Both the position numbers and the translations under genes were made by a program. The notes beneath the pieces were generated by a model. It saw only the letters and a list, made by a program, of their open reading frames with translations, had not been told where the DNA came from and ran no database searches. DNA of 23,407 nt from an uncultured Neomegalonema sp. (GTDB lineage Bacteria > Pseudomonadota > Alphaproteobacteria > Rhodobacterales > Rhodobacteraceae): contig CALGNW010000086.1 in the NCBI GenBank assembly GCA_937958345.1, positions 1 to 23,407 of the forward strand. Reading direction: 5' to 3'. Positions 14,770 to 22,720 of the stretch are shown here, piece after piece (position 1 is the first letter of the stretch; the number at the start of each line of letters is the position of its first letter).

Positions 14770-16548
14770 TTAGTGGTTATCCCGCGCCATGACCTCTCCG
14801 ATGCGTTGGTATTTGGTCGCAAATTCCAGACAGCCGCCGGTTTCCAGTTGTCCGACATGGGTGCGGTAAAGCTCTTGCCATGGGGTTTGGTGCGGCCTGT
14901 CAGGTGCGGTCCAAGCATCCCAGCGTTTTGCCCGAACGTCATCGCTGATCTCTAGCGTCAGTGTGCGCGAGGGAATGTCGAGCCTGACGGTGTCACCGGT
15001 TTCGATAATGGCCAAGCCGCCGCCAATCGCCGCCTCGGGCGAAGCGTTCAGGATTGAGGGGCTTTCCGATGTGCCGGATTGCCGTCCGTCACCGACGGTG
15101 GGCAGGTGCGCGACACCGCGTTTAATCACCGCGTCGGGCGGCTGCATGTTTACGACCTCTGCCGAACCGGGATAGCCGACCGGGCCGACATACCGGATAA
15201 ACAGGATCGTCTGATCATCAATCCTGAGGCTCTCGTCATTGATCCGGTCGTGGTAATCCTCCGGCCCTTCGAAGACGACGGCACGGGCATCCATGACCCC
15301 CTCGCGCCCCGGCTCGGACAGGAAGCGTTCCTGAAAGTCGGGCGAGATAACGCTGGTTTTCATCAGCGCGGAATTGAACAGATCACCGGAAAGGACGATA
15401 AAGCCCGCCTCTTTGCGCATCGGCATTGCGGCGGGATAGATGACGTCCGTGTCTTCGCTCTGGCGACCTTGAAGGTTTTCACCCATCGTCTTTCCGGTGA
15501 TCGTCAGCGGGGTCGGATCGAGCATACCCGCCTCGAGCAATTCGCCCATAACCGCCGGAATGCCGCCCGCGCGGAAAAAGCTTTCGCACAGGTATTTGCC
15601 GGCGGGTTGGATGTTGGCGAGCAGCGGTAAATCGTAACCGACACGCTCCCAATCTTTCACCGGCAGGTCAACTCCGGCATGGCGTGCGATGGCGGCCATG
15701 TGCGGCGGTGCATTGGTTGAACCGCCGATAGCGGTGTTTGTGCGGATAACGTTTTCGAACGCGGCACGGGTCATAATTTGCGACGGGCGGAGGTTTTCGT
15801 GAACAATTTCCACCGCGCGCTTACCTGTCGCATACGCCATTTGTGCGCGCTCTTTGTAAGGGCCGGGAATTGCGGCGCAGCCTGTAAGGCTCATGCCCAG
15901 CGCCTCGGCCAGGCCGTTCATCGTCGAGGCCGTGCCCATCGTGTTGCAGTGGCCGACGGAAGGCGCGGACGAACAGACGCGGTTCATAAACTCGTCGTAG
16001 TCAATCTCACCTGCGCCGAGCATCCGGCGGCTCTCCCAGACAACGGTTCCCGAGCCGACCAGCTTTCCGCCCCAGTGGCCATCAAGCATAGGGCCGCCCG
16101 AAAAGACGATTGCAGGAAGGTCAACCGTCGCCGCACCCATCAGCATTGCCGGCGTGGTCTTGTCGCATCCCGTCGTCAAAATAACGCCGTCGAGGGGATA
16201 GCCATGCAGCACTTCGACAAGGCTGAGATAGGTGAGGTTGCGGTCGAGTGCCGCTGTCGGGCGCTTGCCTGTCTCCTGAATCGGATGGACCGGAAATTCG
16301 ATCGGTATACCGCCCGCGTCGCGGATGCCGTCCCGCAGTCGGCTGGCCAGCTCGATGTGATGGCGGTTGCACGGTGCAAGGTCGCTGCCGGTTTGTGCGA
16401 TGCCGATGATCGGACGCCCGCCCTGAATTTCTTCGCGTGTCAGGCCGAAGTTCAGATATCGCTCGACATAAAGCGCGGTCATGCCGGGGTTGTCAGGATT
16501 GTCGAACCATTCCTGACTTCGCAGCGTCTTGGTTGTTTTTTCGGTCAT
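14770..16548 (-). CDS. IlvD/Edd-family sugar-acid dehydratase (XylD-like)
   Basis: A 592-aa [2Fe-2S] dehydratase that removes water from an aldonate to give the 2-keto-3-deoxy acid. The cluster cysteines are C60 (DLAPCNRHH), C128 (TTGCDKTTPA) and C201 (GHCNTMGTASTM), with K130 as the likely carbamylated, metal-binding lysine. These positions and the C-terminal region (PWQELYR, QLETGGCLEFA, and a final NH) closely match what I recall of D-xylonate and L-arabonate dehydratases such as Caulobacter XylD. GGAGGA seven bases ahead supports the ATG at 16548; 20 extra upstream codons are open but lack such support. Substrates of this branch include xylonate, arabonate, fuconate and galactonate, so the true one is open. 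It is divergent from the TIR gene. Confidence 0.93.
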   Translation of the reverse strand: MTEKTTKTLRSQEWFDNPDNPGMTALYVERYLNFGLTREEIQGGRPIIGIAQTGSDLAPCNRHHIELASRLRDGIRDAGGIPIEFPVHPIQETGKRPTAALDRNLTYLSLVEVLHGYPLDGVILTTGCDKTTPAMLMGAATVDLPAIVFSGGPMLDGHWGGKLVGSGTVVWESRRMLGAGEIDYDEFMNRVCSSAPSVGHCNTMGTASTMNGLAEALGMSLTGCAAIPGPYKERAQMAYATGKRAVEIVHENLRPSQIMTRAAFENVIRTNTAIGGSTNAPPHMAAIARHAGVDLPVKDWERVGYDLPLLANIQPAGKYLCESFFRAGGIPAVMGELLEAGMLDPTPLTITGKTMGENLQGRQSEDTDVIYPAAMPMRKEAGFIVLSGDLFNSALMKTSVISPDFQERFLSEPGREGVMDARAVVFEGPEDYHDRINDESLRIDDQTILFIRYVGPVGYPGSAEVVNMQPPDAVIKRGVAHLPTVGDGRQSGTSESPSILNASPEAAIGGGLAIIETGDTVRLDIPSRTLTLEISDDVRAKRWDAWTAPDRPHQTPWQELYRTHVGQLETGGCLEFATKYQRIGEVMARDNH

Positions 16549-16671
16549 GCTGGCTCCTCCGCGCGCACCTTTCACGTCGGGGCGCGGAGGGTCAAGGCGT
16601 TCGCGCATCGCGTGCGGAAATTTGGCAAAGACGGATGTTGAGAGGCGCTATAAATCGCCGTACAATATTCC

Positions 16672-16773
16672 TTAATGAAAAATTAAGTAAAAATTTTCTT
16701 AATTTATGTAATTAACAAATTAAGTCAGAATTTGAATTGGTAAGAAGGTATTAACCAAGAAGCATGAGGTTAA
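16672..16773 (+). promoter_or_regulatory. AT-rich regulatory region with a CtrA-type TTAA-N7-TTAA box
   Basis: The 256-bp space between the divergent dehydratase and TIR genes contains an AT-rich block clearly unlike its GC-rich surroundings. It has seven TTAA tetranucleotides in 102 bp (16672, 16683, 16699, 16712, 16720, 16751 and 16770). The first two form a perfect TTAA-N7-TTAA, the consensus of the cell-cycle regulator CtrA; TTAACC at 16751 resembles the shorter CtrA-related motif. It may control the TIR gene, the dehydratase or both. AT-rich DNA makes TTAA common by chance, so the call is tentative. Confidence 0.45.
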
Positions 16774-16804
16774 TGGTCGGTATTTTACTGATTGAGAGCC
16801 TCCG

Positions 16805-18286
16805 ATGACCGATATTTTCATTTCCTGCGAGCCTGACGACCAAGCAAATGCGCGGCGGCTTGTCGATTCACTGCGCGCTGTCGGATATAAGGTTGCGTTC
16901 GACGAAGCGGATCAGCAAAGCCGCGTATCCGATATCAAAAGCATCGCGGATCGGATTGCGGCCTCGAAAGTGATTTTGACGCTTTGGACCGGTTGGTCCG
17001 TCAGGTCTGAACGGGTGATCGAAGAATCAGAGCGGGCGCTGAAAACCGGTAAATACGTCGGCACGGTTCTCGATACCAACATCCGCTTGCCGGCGCAGTT
17101 TGCCGGTCTGCGCACAGCCGATATGACGGGCAACAGTCGCGAGTCGGAGGAGTTTGATTGGCTGTGCGAAACAATCGACACGATAATCGGTTCGCCGGAG
17201 CATGTGATTGAGCCGGAACGCACCGCCAAGGCAAGCGTGACAACGAATGCCGAGGGCGCAATTTGGGCCAAGGTGACCGAGTCCGATAATCCGCCGGGCT
17301 ATGAATTTTATCTGAACCAATATGGCCGCGCGGGTGCGTTCGCCGCAGAAGCGCGTCAACGCCTGCGCGAGTTGACGACGTGGTGGTATCGCCTGGGGCG
17401 GTTTACCAATGCCGGCTGGGTCAAGGCGATTGCCGCCGTGACGATTTTCTGCGGCGCGGCAGCTTTGTTCACAATGAGTCAAAGCAAGGCGAACATGGTC
17501 TCGCAGGATCAGTACGCAGAATTGCAGGTAGAGGGCAATCAGCTGCGAAGCCAGCTTGCGGCGGCGAACGACTCGCGCCTGCGCCTGATCGCTTCGTTCC
17601 GCGATAAGGTGGACCGCGACGAGTATGTCGCGCTGAGTGATCGTGCCCGGGAACTGGAAGAAAAATTGAACCGCTCGACTCAGGCGCGTGTAAACGAGCC
17701 TGACGGTCAATATGATCTAGCCCTGCTGGGCAAGCCCGAAGACGCCTCGGCGTTTGAGGAGTTAGACAGATCGCTCGATGATTTACTCGGTGGCCGGAAT
17801 GCGCTTGAAAACGCTGTTGACAGCCGCGCGCCGGGTGGCATCGAACCGGCTTCCGGTTCACCGTGGACCTGTTCTGTCGAAGGTGGCGACGGAATCAACT
17901 TTGGTTCGACATGTTGGCCGCGCACCGCAAACCGGATCGCACTCGAAGGATTTGGCATTGAAACTGCGACTGACCTTGCGCCCGTTGAATTGCTGCGCGA
18001 GCTTGAGATGTTAGAGGTCGCCGGAGCGCGTATCAGCGAACTTCGCCCGCTATCGTCGATGACGGCGCTGCGCGAACTTAACATCTCGGGCACGGGCGTG
18101 ACAGACATCGCTCCGCTGGCCTTATTGACCGATCTGGAGGCCCTCGATTTACGCGGGACCGCCGTCACGGATCTCTCGCCGCTGAAGAATTTGGAGAAGC
18201 TTAAATCCTTCTGTCCGCCGCAGGGGCCCTGCACGGTGAACGACATCGCGAGCGTGCAATCCTATCTGGATGAAAACGCGCGCTGA
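16805..18286 (+). CDS. Membrane-anchored TIR domain protein with C-terminal leucine-rich repeats
   Basis: A 493-aa protein. Residues 1-128 form a TIR domain (TDIFISCEPDDQANA, VILTLWTGWSVRSE, then VGTVLD and ADMTG); E74 in RVIEESERA falls where bacterial TIR NADases have the catalytic glutamate. Residues 152-190 (WAKVTESDNPPGYEFYL...AEARQRLREL) are a short helical module often seen next to bacterial TIR or caspase-like effector domains. A single membrane helix follows (about 203-224) with basic residues before it, so the N-terminal half should be cytoplasmic. Residues 232-295 look like a coiled coil. Residues about 396-470 hold three to four 22-residue leucine-rich repeats (TALRELNISGTGVTDIAPL, TDLEALDLRGTAVTDLSPL), with cysteines at 356, 370, 470 and 476 that suit a periplasmic domain. 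An SDR gene begins 38 bp downstream. The biological role is unknown. Confidence 0.88.
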   Translation: MTDIFISCEPDDQANARRLVDSLRAVGYKVAFDEADQQSRVSDIKSIADRIAASKVILTLWTGWSVRSERVIEESERALKTGKYVGTVLDTNIRLPAQFAGLRTADMTGNSRESEEFDWLCETIDTIIGSPEHVIEPERTAKASVTTNAEGAIWAKVTESDNPPGYEFYLNQYGRAGAFAAEARQRLRELTTWWYRLGRFTNAGWVKAIAAVTIFCGAAALFTMSQSKANMVSQDQYAELQVEGNQLRSQLAAANDSRLRLIASFRDKVDRDEYVALSDRARELEEKLNRSTQARVNEPDGQYDLALLGKPEDASAFEELDRSLDDLLGGRNALENAVDSRAPGGIEPASGSPWTCSVEGGDGINFGSTCWPRTANRIALEGFGIETATDLAPVELLRELEMLEVAGARISELRPLSSMTALRELNISGTGVTDIAPLALLTDLEALDLRGTAVTDLSPLKNLEKLKSFCPPQGPCTVNDIASVQSYLDENAR

Positions 18287-18300
18287 ATGTAGTAGCCTGA

Positions 18301-18312
18301 CCGAAATTTCGG
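18301..18312. promoter_or_regulatory. 12-bp palindrome in front of the SDR gene
   Basis: CCGAAATTTCGG is a perfect palindrome in the 38-bp space between the TIR gene and the SDR gene. Its last two bases form part of the SDR ribosome binding site (GGAAAGGG). It might be an operator for the SDR gene; a 12-bp palindrome can also occur by chance. Confidence 0.3.
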
Positions 18313-18324
18313 AAAGGGCGATGC

Positions 18325-19065
18325 ATGAACAAGATTGATCTGGAAGGCCGGACGGCGATAGTGACGGGCGGCGCGCAGGGAATTGGACGCGCCGTTGCCG
18401 AGCGTTTTGTCGCGTCGGGCGCAGATGTCACGTTGTGGGATTCCGATCGTGCCCGTGCCGAACAAACTGCCGAGGCTCTCGGATGTTCGTTTGTTGATAC
18501 CGATGTGAGCGACTGGGATCGGGTGCGTTCTGCGGCAGCGCGCACCCATGCGACCGTCGGTAAGATCGATATTCTGATCGCCAACGCAGGGATCGCCGGT
18601 GCGAATGCGACCGTCGCGGATTATGAAATTGATGAGTGGCGCAGGATCATGTCGGTCAACCTTGACGGCGTTTTCCATTGCTGCAAGGCGATTGCGCCGC
18701 TGATGATCGAGGCCGGTTATGGCCGCATCGTCAATGTTGCGTCGGTTGCAGGCAAAGAAGGCAATCCTAATGCCAGTGCCTACTCCGCCTCGAAGGCTGG
18801 AGTGATTGCTCTGACTAAATCGCTGGGCAAAGAATTGTCGGCGCACAATATCGCGGTCAATTGCGTCGCGCCTGCGGCGGCAAGAACCGCGATTTTTGAC
18901 CAGATGGATCAGGAGCATATCGACTACATGCTGTCGAAAATTCCGCGTAACCGATTTCTTGAGCCGGACGAGGCGGCGGCGATGATTGCGTGGCTTGCGT
19001 CGGAGGAAAACAGTTTTTCGACGGGGGGTGTTTTTGATCTTTCCGGCGGTCGGGCGACGTATTGA
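18325..19065 (+). CDS. SDR oxidoreductase, 2-keto-3-deoxy-sugar-acid 4-dehydrogenase type
   Basis: A 246-aa classical short-chain dehydrogenase. The NAD-binding TGGAQGIG is at residues 14-21, NAGIAG at 87-92, and the catalytic triad is S140, Y153 and K157 (YSASKAG). The segments GKEGNPNASAYSASKAG, ARTAIFDQMDQEHIDYMLSKIP and the end FDLSGGRATY are, as I recall, typical of the dehydrogenases that oxidise 2-keto-3-deoxy-L-fuconate, -rhamnonate or -pentonates to 2,4-diketo acids. The partner hydrolase would be the FAH-family protein at 12771-13619. GGAAAGGG (18311-18318) is a good RBS. Only 38 bp separate it from the TIR gene, so it may be transcribed with it or from a promoter inside that gene. 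It converges with the Gfo/Idh gene, 6 bp away. Confidence 0.9.
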   Translation: MNKIDLEGRTAIVTGGAQGIGRAVAERFVASGADVTLWDSDRARAEQTAEALGCSFVDTDVSDWDRVRSAAARTHATVGKIDILIANAGIAGANATVADYEIDEWRRIMSVNLDGVFHCCKAIAPLMIEAGYGRIVNVASVAGKEGNPNASAYSASKAGVIALTKSLGKELSAHNIAVNCVAPAAARTAIFDQMDQEHIDYMLSKIPRNRFLEPDEAAAMIAWLASEENSFSTGGVFDLSGGRATY

Positions 19066-19066
19066 A

Positions 19067-19097
19067 CCGCGTCAGAGTTGAACGCGGCTCTGTTTTT
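19067..19097 (+). terminator. Possible terminator of the SDR gene
   Basis: CCGCGT (19067-19072) and ACGCGG (19082-19087) form a 6-bp stem, and a TTTTT run ends at 19097 after a 5-base gap. It lies within the 3' end of the converging gene. The gap between stem and T-run makes it uncertain. Confidence 0.35.
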
Positions 19098-20097
19098 CGT
19101 TGCTGAGATAAACGGCGTCTTCGATTTCGCGGTTGCGCATATAATCGGCGGCGCTGTTTTCCATCGGTGCGCCGTGCAGAATATGATCGAGAAAGGCCCT
19201 GCAGGTGGCGAAGACGCAATCGCCGCCGAACAAATTATCATGCCACGGATAGGTGTGCTCGGTTTCGGTTGCCGACCCGTGGCGCCGCATCCAAATGCGG
19301 GCATCACCGTCGAGGCGAAGCGAGCCGTCTGATCCCTCGATCAACATTTCTCCCATCGTGCGACGGGTATTCTGCGCGCGGTGATCGACCAGCCGGTTTC
19401 CGTCGAATAGCGCACGCAGGTCGCCGGGGAAATCGAACAGGATGATCCCCGCATCCTCGCCTGCGATGGCGGGGTTCAGTCTTTTGAGGCTGGCAAAGAC
19501 GCCGGTCGGTTCGCCGAAAAAATAGCGGAACAGGTCGATCTGATGGATCGCTGTTTCGCGAACCAGAAACCGTTCCATCTTTTGAAAATATGGTTGGCGC
19601 GCGAGGTAGGCGTCGTCGCCATGGCCGTCACCGGGCCGCAATCGGAAGGTCGCCTGATAGACCTTGCCGAGCGCGTTGGTATCCAGCAGTTTTTTTATCT
19701 CGCGATGCCACGGCTGATAGCGGAAGTTTTCGTGAATAGAGACGGTCATTCCAGCGGCAGTGATGAATGCAACGGCCTCGCTCGCCTCTTGTGCGGACCG
19801 GCAGAAGGGTTTCTGGCATTGCAGGGCCGCACCGGTCGGGGCGAGTGTTCGGATCAGGTCGAAGTGCGTTTCCGGAGGCGTGGTTATGTCGATGATATCC
19901 GGTTGAACCTGCGCCAGCATCGTATCGACATCGGCAAAGCTTTCGGAGAAGCCGAATTCCCCGGCTGCCGCGCCCGCGGTCTTGCTGTCGAGATCAACGA
20001 CTGCGGCGCAGGCGACCTCGGGCATCCGCGACCATGCCTCGAGATGAAAGCGGCCAAAATATCCGGCTCCGATGACAGCGGTTCGCAGCGGGGTCAT
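19072..20097 (-). CDS. Gfo/Idh/MocA family oxidoreductase
   Basis: A 341-aa NAD(P)-dependent oxidoreductase with an N-terminal Rossmann fold (VIGAGYFGRFHLE, residues 8-20) and the C-terminal alpha/beta domain of the family. The usual EKP triplet reads QKP (residues 95-97, LQCQKPF), as in some related subgroups; the lysine is kept. The later RETAIHQIDLFRYFFGEP supplies the conserved histidine and aspartate. Its ATG overlaps the stop of the SMP-30 gene (ATGA), so the two are translated together. A reasonable reading is that it oxidises a sugar to its lactone, which the SMP-30 protein opens, but the family also holds inositol, amino-sugar and dihydrodiol dehydrogenases. Confidence 0.9.
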   Translation of the reverse strand: MTPLRTAVIGAGYFGRFHLEAWSRMPEVACAAVVDLDSKTAGAAAGEFGFSESFADVDTMLAQVQPDIIDITTPPETHFDLIRTLAPTGAALQCQKPFCRSAQEASEAVAFITAAGMTVSIHENFRYQPWHREIKKLLDTNALGKVYQATFRLRPGDGHGDDAYLARQPYFQKMERFLVRETAIHQIDLFRYFFGEPTGVFASLKRLNPAIAGEDAGIILFDFPGDLRALFDGNRLVDHRAQNTRRTMGEMLIEGSDGSLRLDGDARIWMRRHGSATETEHTYPWHDNLFGGDCVFATCRAFLDHILHGAPMENSAADYMRNREIEDAVYLSNEKQSRVQL

Positions 20098-21089
20098 GCT
20101 GCCTCGAGATAACGGGCAAGCGGGCCTAGATCGGCTTGCCAGTGGGGCAGGGGCAAACCCGCGACCGGGCTTTGGAATGAGCCGATTTGTTCACCGAGCA
20201 GACAACCGAGATAGGCGGTCGTCAGATCCGGTCCACCGAATGCCAGATTTGAAATGTTCTTGAGCCTTTTGCTGTATGAACAGTCGAGGTGCGGACGCCC
20301 CAGCGCGTCGTTATTGAAGGCGGTTTCTACAGCGGACAGATGAGAGGGATCACTGTCCTCGACCACAGTTGTGACAGCACCGTTCGCAATGCGCAGCACG
20401 CGGTTCGAGATGATGGATGTCACCCACAAACCGCCTTCCACATCGACTGTCAGACCGTCAGGAAAAGTCCCGGCCTTGTGAGAGACGAGCGTTTCCCTGT
20501 CGCCGAGCGCGCCATCCTCCCGCAGGCTGAATGCGGTGGTGCGGCGGGCAAAGGTTTCGTTGACCCACGCGGTTTTATCATCGGCAGAAAAGGCGATTTC
20601 GTTCGTATAACCCAAGCCGTCGGCAACGATCCGTGTCGTGCCGTTTTCATGGATCGCGACGAAGCCACTGCACGCGGTTTGACGGTAATCGGCGGCGCGC
20701 GGGGTCAGGCGTGTCGAGACGGTGATCCAGATACGGCGGCTTCGGTCGAGCGTTACGAAATTGGCGGGGGGCATCGGCTGGCCGTTGGCTTGGTCTGTCA
20801 CCAGTTCCGTTCTGCCATCGGCGAAGAGCCTGACAATCGCCCCGCGCGCGTCGCCGAGATGGGCAAGCAGAAACGAGCCGCCGGGTTCGAGTGCGATCCC
20901 GTTCGGTTTGAGCGCCTCGCTGACACTTTCAGCAAGAATGTGCGATGTTCTTCCGCTTGGAGAGATAACGCTGACGCCGCCATTGCCGTGCCAACAGGGT
21001 GCGAACAACAGGCCGCTGTGATGCGCGATGACGCATTCCGGTCTGTTTAGCCCCGAGGCATGAAATGCGATGTCGTCAACAGGGATCAC
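20094..21089 (-). CDS. SMP-30/gluconolactonase-family lactonase
   Basis: A 331-aa protein with the repeat pattern of a six-bladed beta-propeller of the SMP-30/gluconolactonase/LRE family, whose members hydrolyse sugar-acid lactones using a bound metal. Visible family segments are ALKPNGIALEPGGSFL, GYTNEIAFSADDKTAWVNET, FPDGLTVDVEGGLWVT and the later SNLAFGGPDLTTAYLG. The start is GTG at 21089 with only a weak purine stretch in front. It lies 57 bp downstream of miaA on the same strand and overlaps the Gfo/Idh gene by 4 bases. Within the cluster it would supply the lactone-to-aldonate step. Confidence 0.9.
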   Translation of the reverse strand: MIPVDDIAFHASGLNRPECVIAHHSGLLFAPCWHGNGGVSVISPSGRTSHILAESVSEALKPNGIALEPGGSFLLAHLGDARGAIVRLFADGRTELVTDQANGQPMPPANFVTLDRSRRIWITVSTRLTPRAADYRQTACSGFVAIHENGTTRIVADGLGYTNEIAFSADDKTAWVNETFARRTTAFSLREDGALGDRETLVSHKAGTFPDGLTVDVEGGLWVTSIISNRVLRIANGAVTTVVEDSDPSHLSAVETAFNNDALGRPHLDCSYSKRLKNISNLAFGGPDLTTAYLGCLLGEQIGSFQSPVAGLPLPHWQADLGPLARYLEAA

Positions 21090-21146
21090 CGGGTTCTCAA
21101 TTCACTTCATTTGTTACGCTATGAAAAGCCGGTTCGACATCAATGT

Positions 21147-22070
21147 CTATGGCAACTTATCCAGCAAGGCTGTGGTGTCGGCAAAAGCATGTTCACCCGC
21201 CCCGATGCGGGACCAGTCGGCCATCTGGTTTCGGAACCATGTGCGTTGCCGTTTTGCATAGCGGCGGGTGTCGGCCTTTCCTGTTTCAATGGCATCTTCG
21301 AGTGTTATTTCGCCGCGCAGATGAGCCATTAGGGCCGGTCCGCCGAGCGCCTTTAGGGAAGGTGTACCCTCTGCGATTTCCCTTGCAGCCATAGCAGCGG
21401 CCTCGTCCAGTGCGCCGTATTCGACCATTTCATCGAACCGTTGCTCGATCCGGTCTCGCAGCCAGTCCGGGTCAGCCTCCAGCACAATCGATGCCTTTGT
21501 CTGGCCAAGCGGCAGCAGGGGTGGGGGTGTTTGCTGAGCCCATACGGCCAGTGACTTTCCTGTGTGCTCGAAGACTTCCCAAGCCCTGACGAGTCGGCGG
21601 GGGTTCATGGGATCGACGCCTTCAGCCCTTGGATCGCGGCGCAGCAACTCCTTGTGAAAGGCTGCCCGCCCCATGCGGGACAGCTCATTTTCAGCGGCTT
21701 CGCGCACCGTGTCTGGGATCTCGGGTATCATCGACAAACCGCGCAGCAGCGAGGTGAAATAAAGGCCGGTTCCGCCAACGATAATCGGGCGGATACCGGC
21801 CTCGCGGGCCTCCTTCAGGACGCCGTACATTTCGCGCAGCCATGCTCCGACCGAATAGCTGTCCGCCGGATCAATATGACCGTAAAGCCGGTGGGGAACC
21901 TGATCTTCCTCGTAGGATGAGGGCCGTGCTGTCAAAAGCGACCAGCCATCATAGACTTGCATCGAATCCGCGTTCACGATGACGCATCCGCCCAGTTGTT
22001 CGGCCAACTCCAGCGCGAGGCTGGATTTGCCCGAGGCGGTCGGCCCCGCAATCAGGATGGGCTCCGTCAT
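21147..22070 (-). CDS. miaA: tRNA dimethylallyltransferase
   Basis: MiaA adds the isopentenyl group to A37 of tRNAs reading UNN codons. At 307 aa it is of normal length. The P-loop GPTASGKS is at residues 9-16, the DSMQVYDGW segment with the catalytic aspartate follows at about 35, and IVGGTGLYFTSLLRGL and DPMNPRRLVRAWEV are further signatures. The C-terminal RRYAKRQRTWFRNQ is typical. Its ATG overlaps the modC stop (ATGA), which couples its translation to a molybdate transporter gene. I know of no functional link between the two. Confidence 0.97.
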   Translation of the reverse strand: MTEPILIAGPTASGKSSLALELAEQLGGCVIVNADSMQVYDGWSLLTARPSSYEEDQVPHRLYGHIDPADSYSVGAWLREMYGVLKEAREAGIRPIIVGGTGLYFTSLLRGLSMIPEIPDTVREAAENELSRMGRAAFHKELLRRDPRAEGVDPMNPRRLVRAWEVFEHTGKSLAVWAQQTPPPLLPLGQTKASIVLEADPDWLRDRIEQRFDEMVEYGALDEAAAMAAREIAEGTPSLKALGGPALMAHLRGEITLEDAIETGKADTRRYAKRQRTWFRNQMADWSRIGAGEHAFADTTALLDKLP

Positions 22071-22720
22071 CGTTCCTCAATCTCCGTTATCGACCCGTCC
22101 GAAATGCGAACGACCCTGTCCGCCAGCATATCCGCTTCGGCCTGCGCGTGTGTGACATAAAGAATGGGCGTTCGCGCCTCGGATTTCAGCCTCGATAGAA
22201 ACGGCAGGATCTCATCTTTGCGAGCCTGATCCAGATTGGCGAGCGGTTCGTCCATTATCAGCAGTTCCGGCGCCGCCAGCAAGGCGCGCCCGATTGCGAC
22301 ACGCTGCTTTTCTCCGCCCGATAACCGGTTGGGGCGGCGTTGCAGCAGGTGCTGCAAACCCAACAATGTCGTGATCGGTGCGACCTCAGGTCGGCCTGCA
22401 CGCGGCAGTAGGCGCCAGCCGTAAAGCAGGTTTTTTTCGACGCTCATATGCGGAAACAAGCGTGGCTCCTGAAAAACCACGCCAACGCGCCGTGTTTCGG
22501 GGGGCAGGGCGATACCCGCCGCCGTGTCGAGCAAAACCCGCTCGCCCAGCGTAATCCGGCCCTGATCAGGCCGCCCGAGACCGGCCACCGCCTTTACAAT
22601 CAGGGTTTTTCCCGAACCCGATGGACCGAACAGCACGGTCGCGCCGCTTTCGGCGTTAAACGCCACATCGAGCGCAAAGCCCGGCCATTTCTTGCGCAGG
22701 GAAACATCGAGCGCGCTCAT
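22067..22720 (-). CDS. modC: Molybdate ABC transporter ATP-binding protein, short form
   Basis: A 217-aa ABC ATPase that energises molybdate uptake on the inner side of the membrane. Walker A GPSGSGKT is at residues 32-39; the Q-loop VVFQEPRLFPHM, signature LSGGEKQR and Walker B LLIMDEPLANLD follow. Classical ModC proteins have about 350 residues with a C-terminal molbindin domain that binds molybdate; here the protein stops right after the ATPase core (SDGSITEIEER). The ATG at 22720 overlaps the modB stop by ATGA and is preferred over an upstream in-frame start at 22765 inside modB. miaA overlaps its own end in the same way. Confidence 0.93.
   Translation of the reverse strand: MSALDVSLRKKWPGFALDVAFNAESGATVLFGPSGSGKTLIVKAVAGLGRPDQGRITLGERVLLDTAAGIALPPETRRVGVVFQEPRLFPHMSVEKNLLYGWRLLPRAGRPEVAPITTLLGLQHLLQRRPNRLSGGEKQRVAIGRALLAAPELLIMDEPLANLDQARKDEILPFLSRLKSEARTPILYVTHAQAEADMLADRVVRISDGSITEIEER

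Noticed and set aside
15778..16641. 287-codon open frame on the + strand
   Set aside because: It is antisense to the XylD-like dehydratase, which has its conserved cysteines and a good RBS.
16805..18286. TIR protein as part of a known defence operon (for example Thoeris)
   Set aside because: No ThsA-like, argonaute or other defence gene lies next to it, and its TM-LRR architecture does not match the soluble TIR proteins of those systems.
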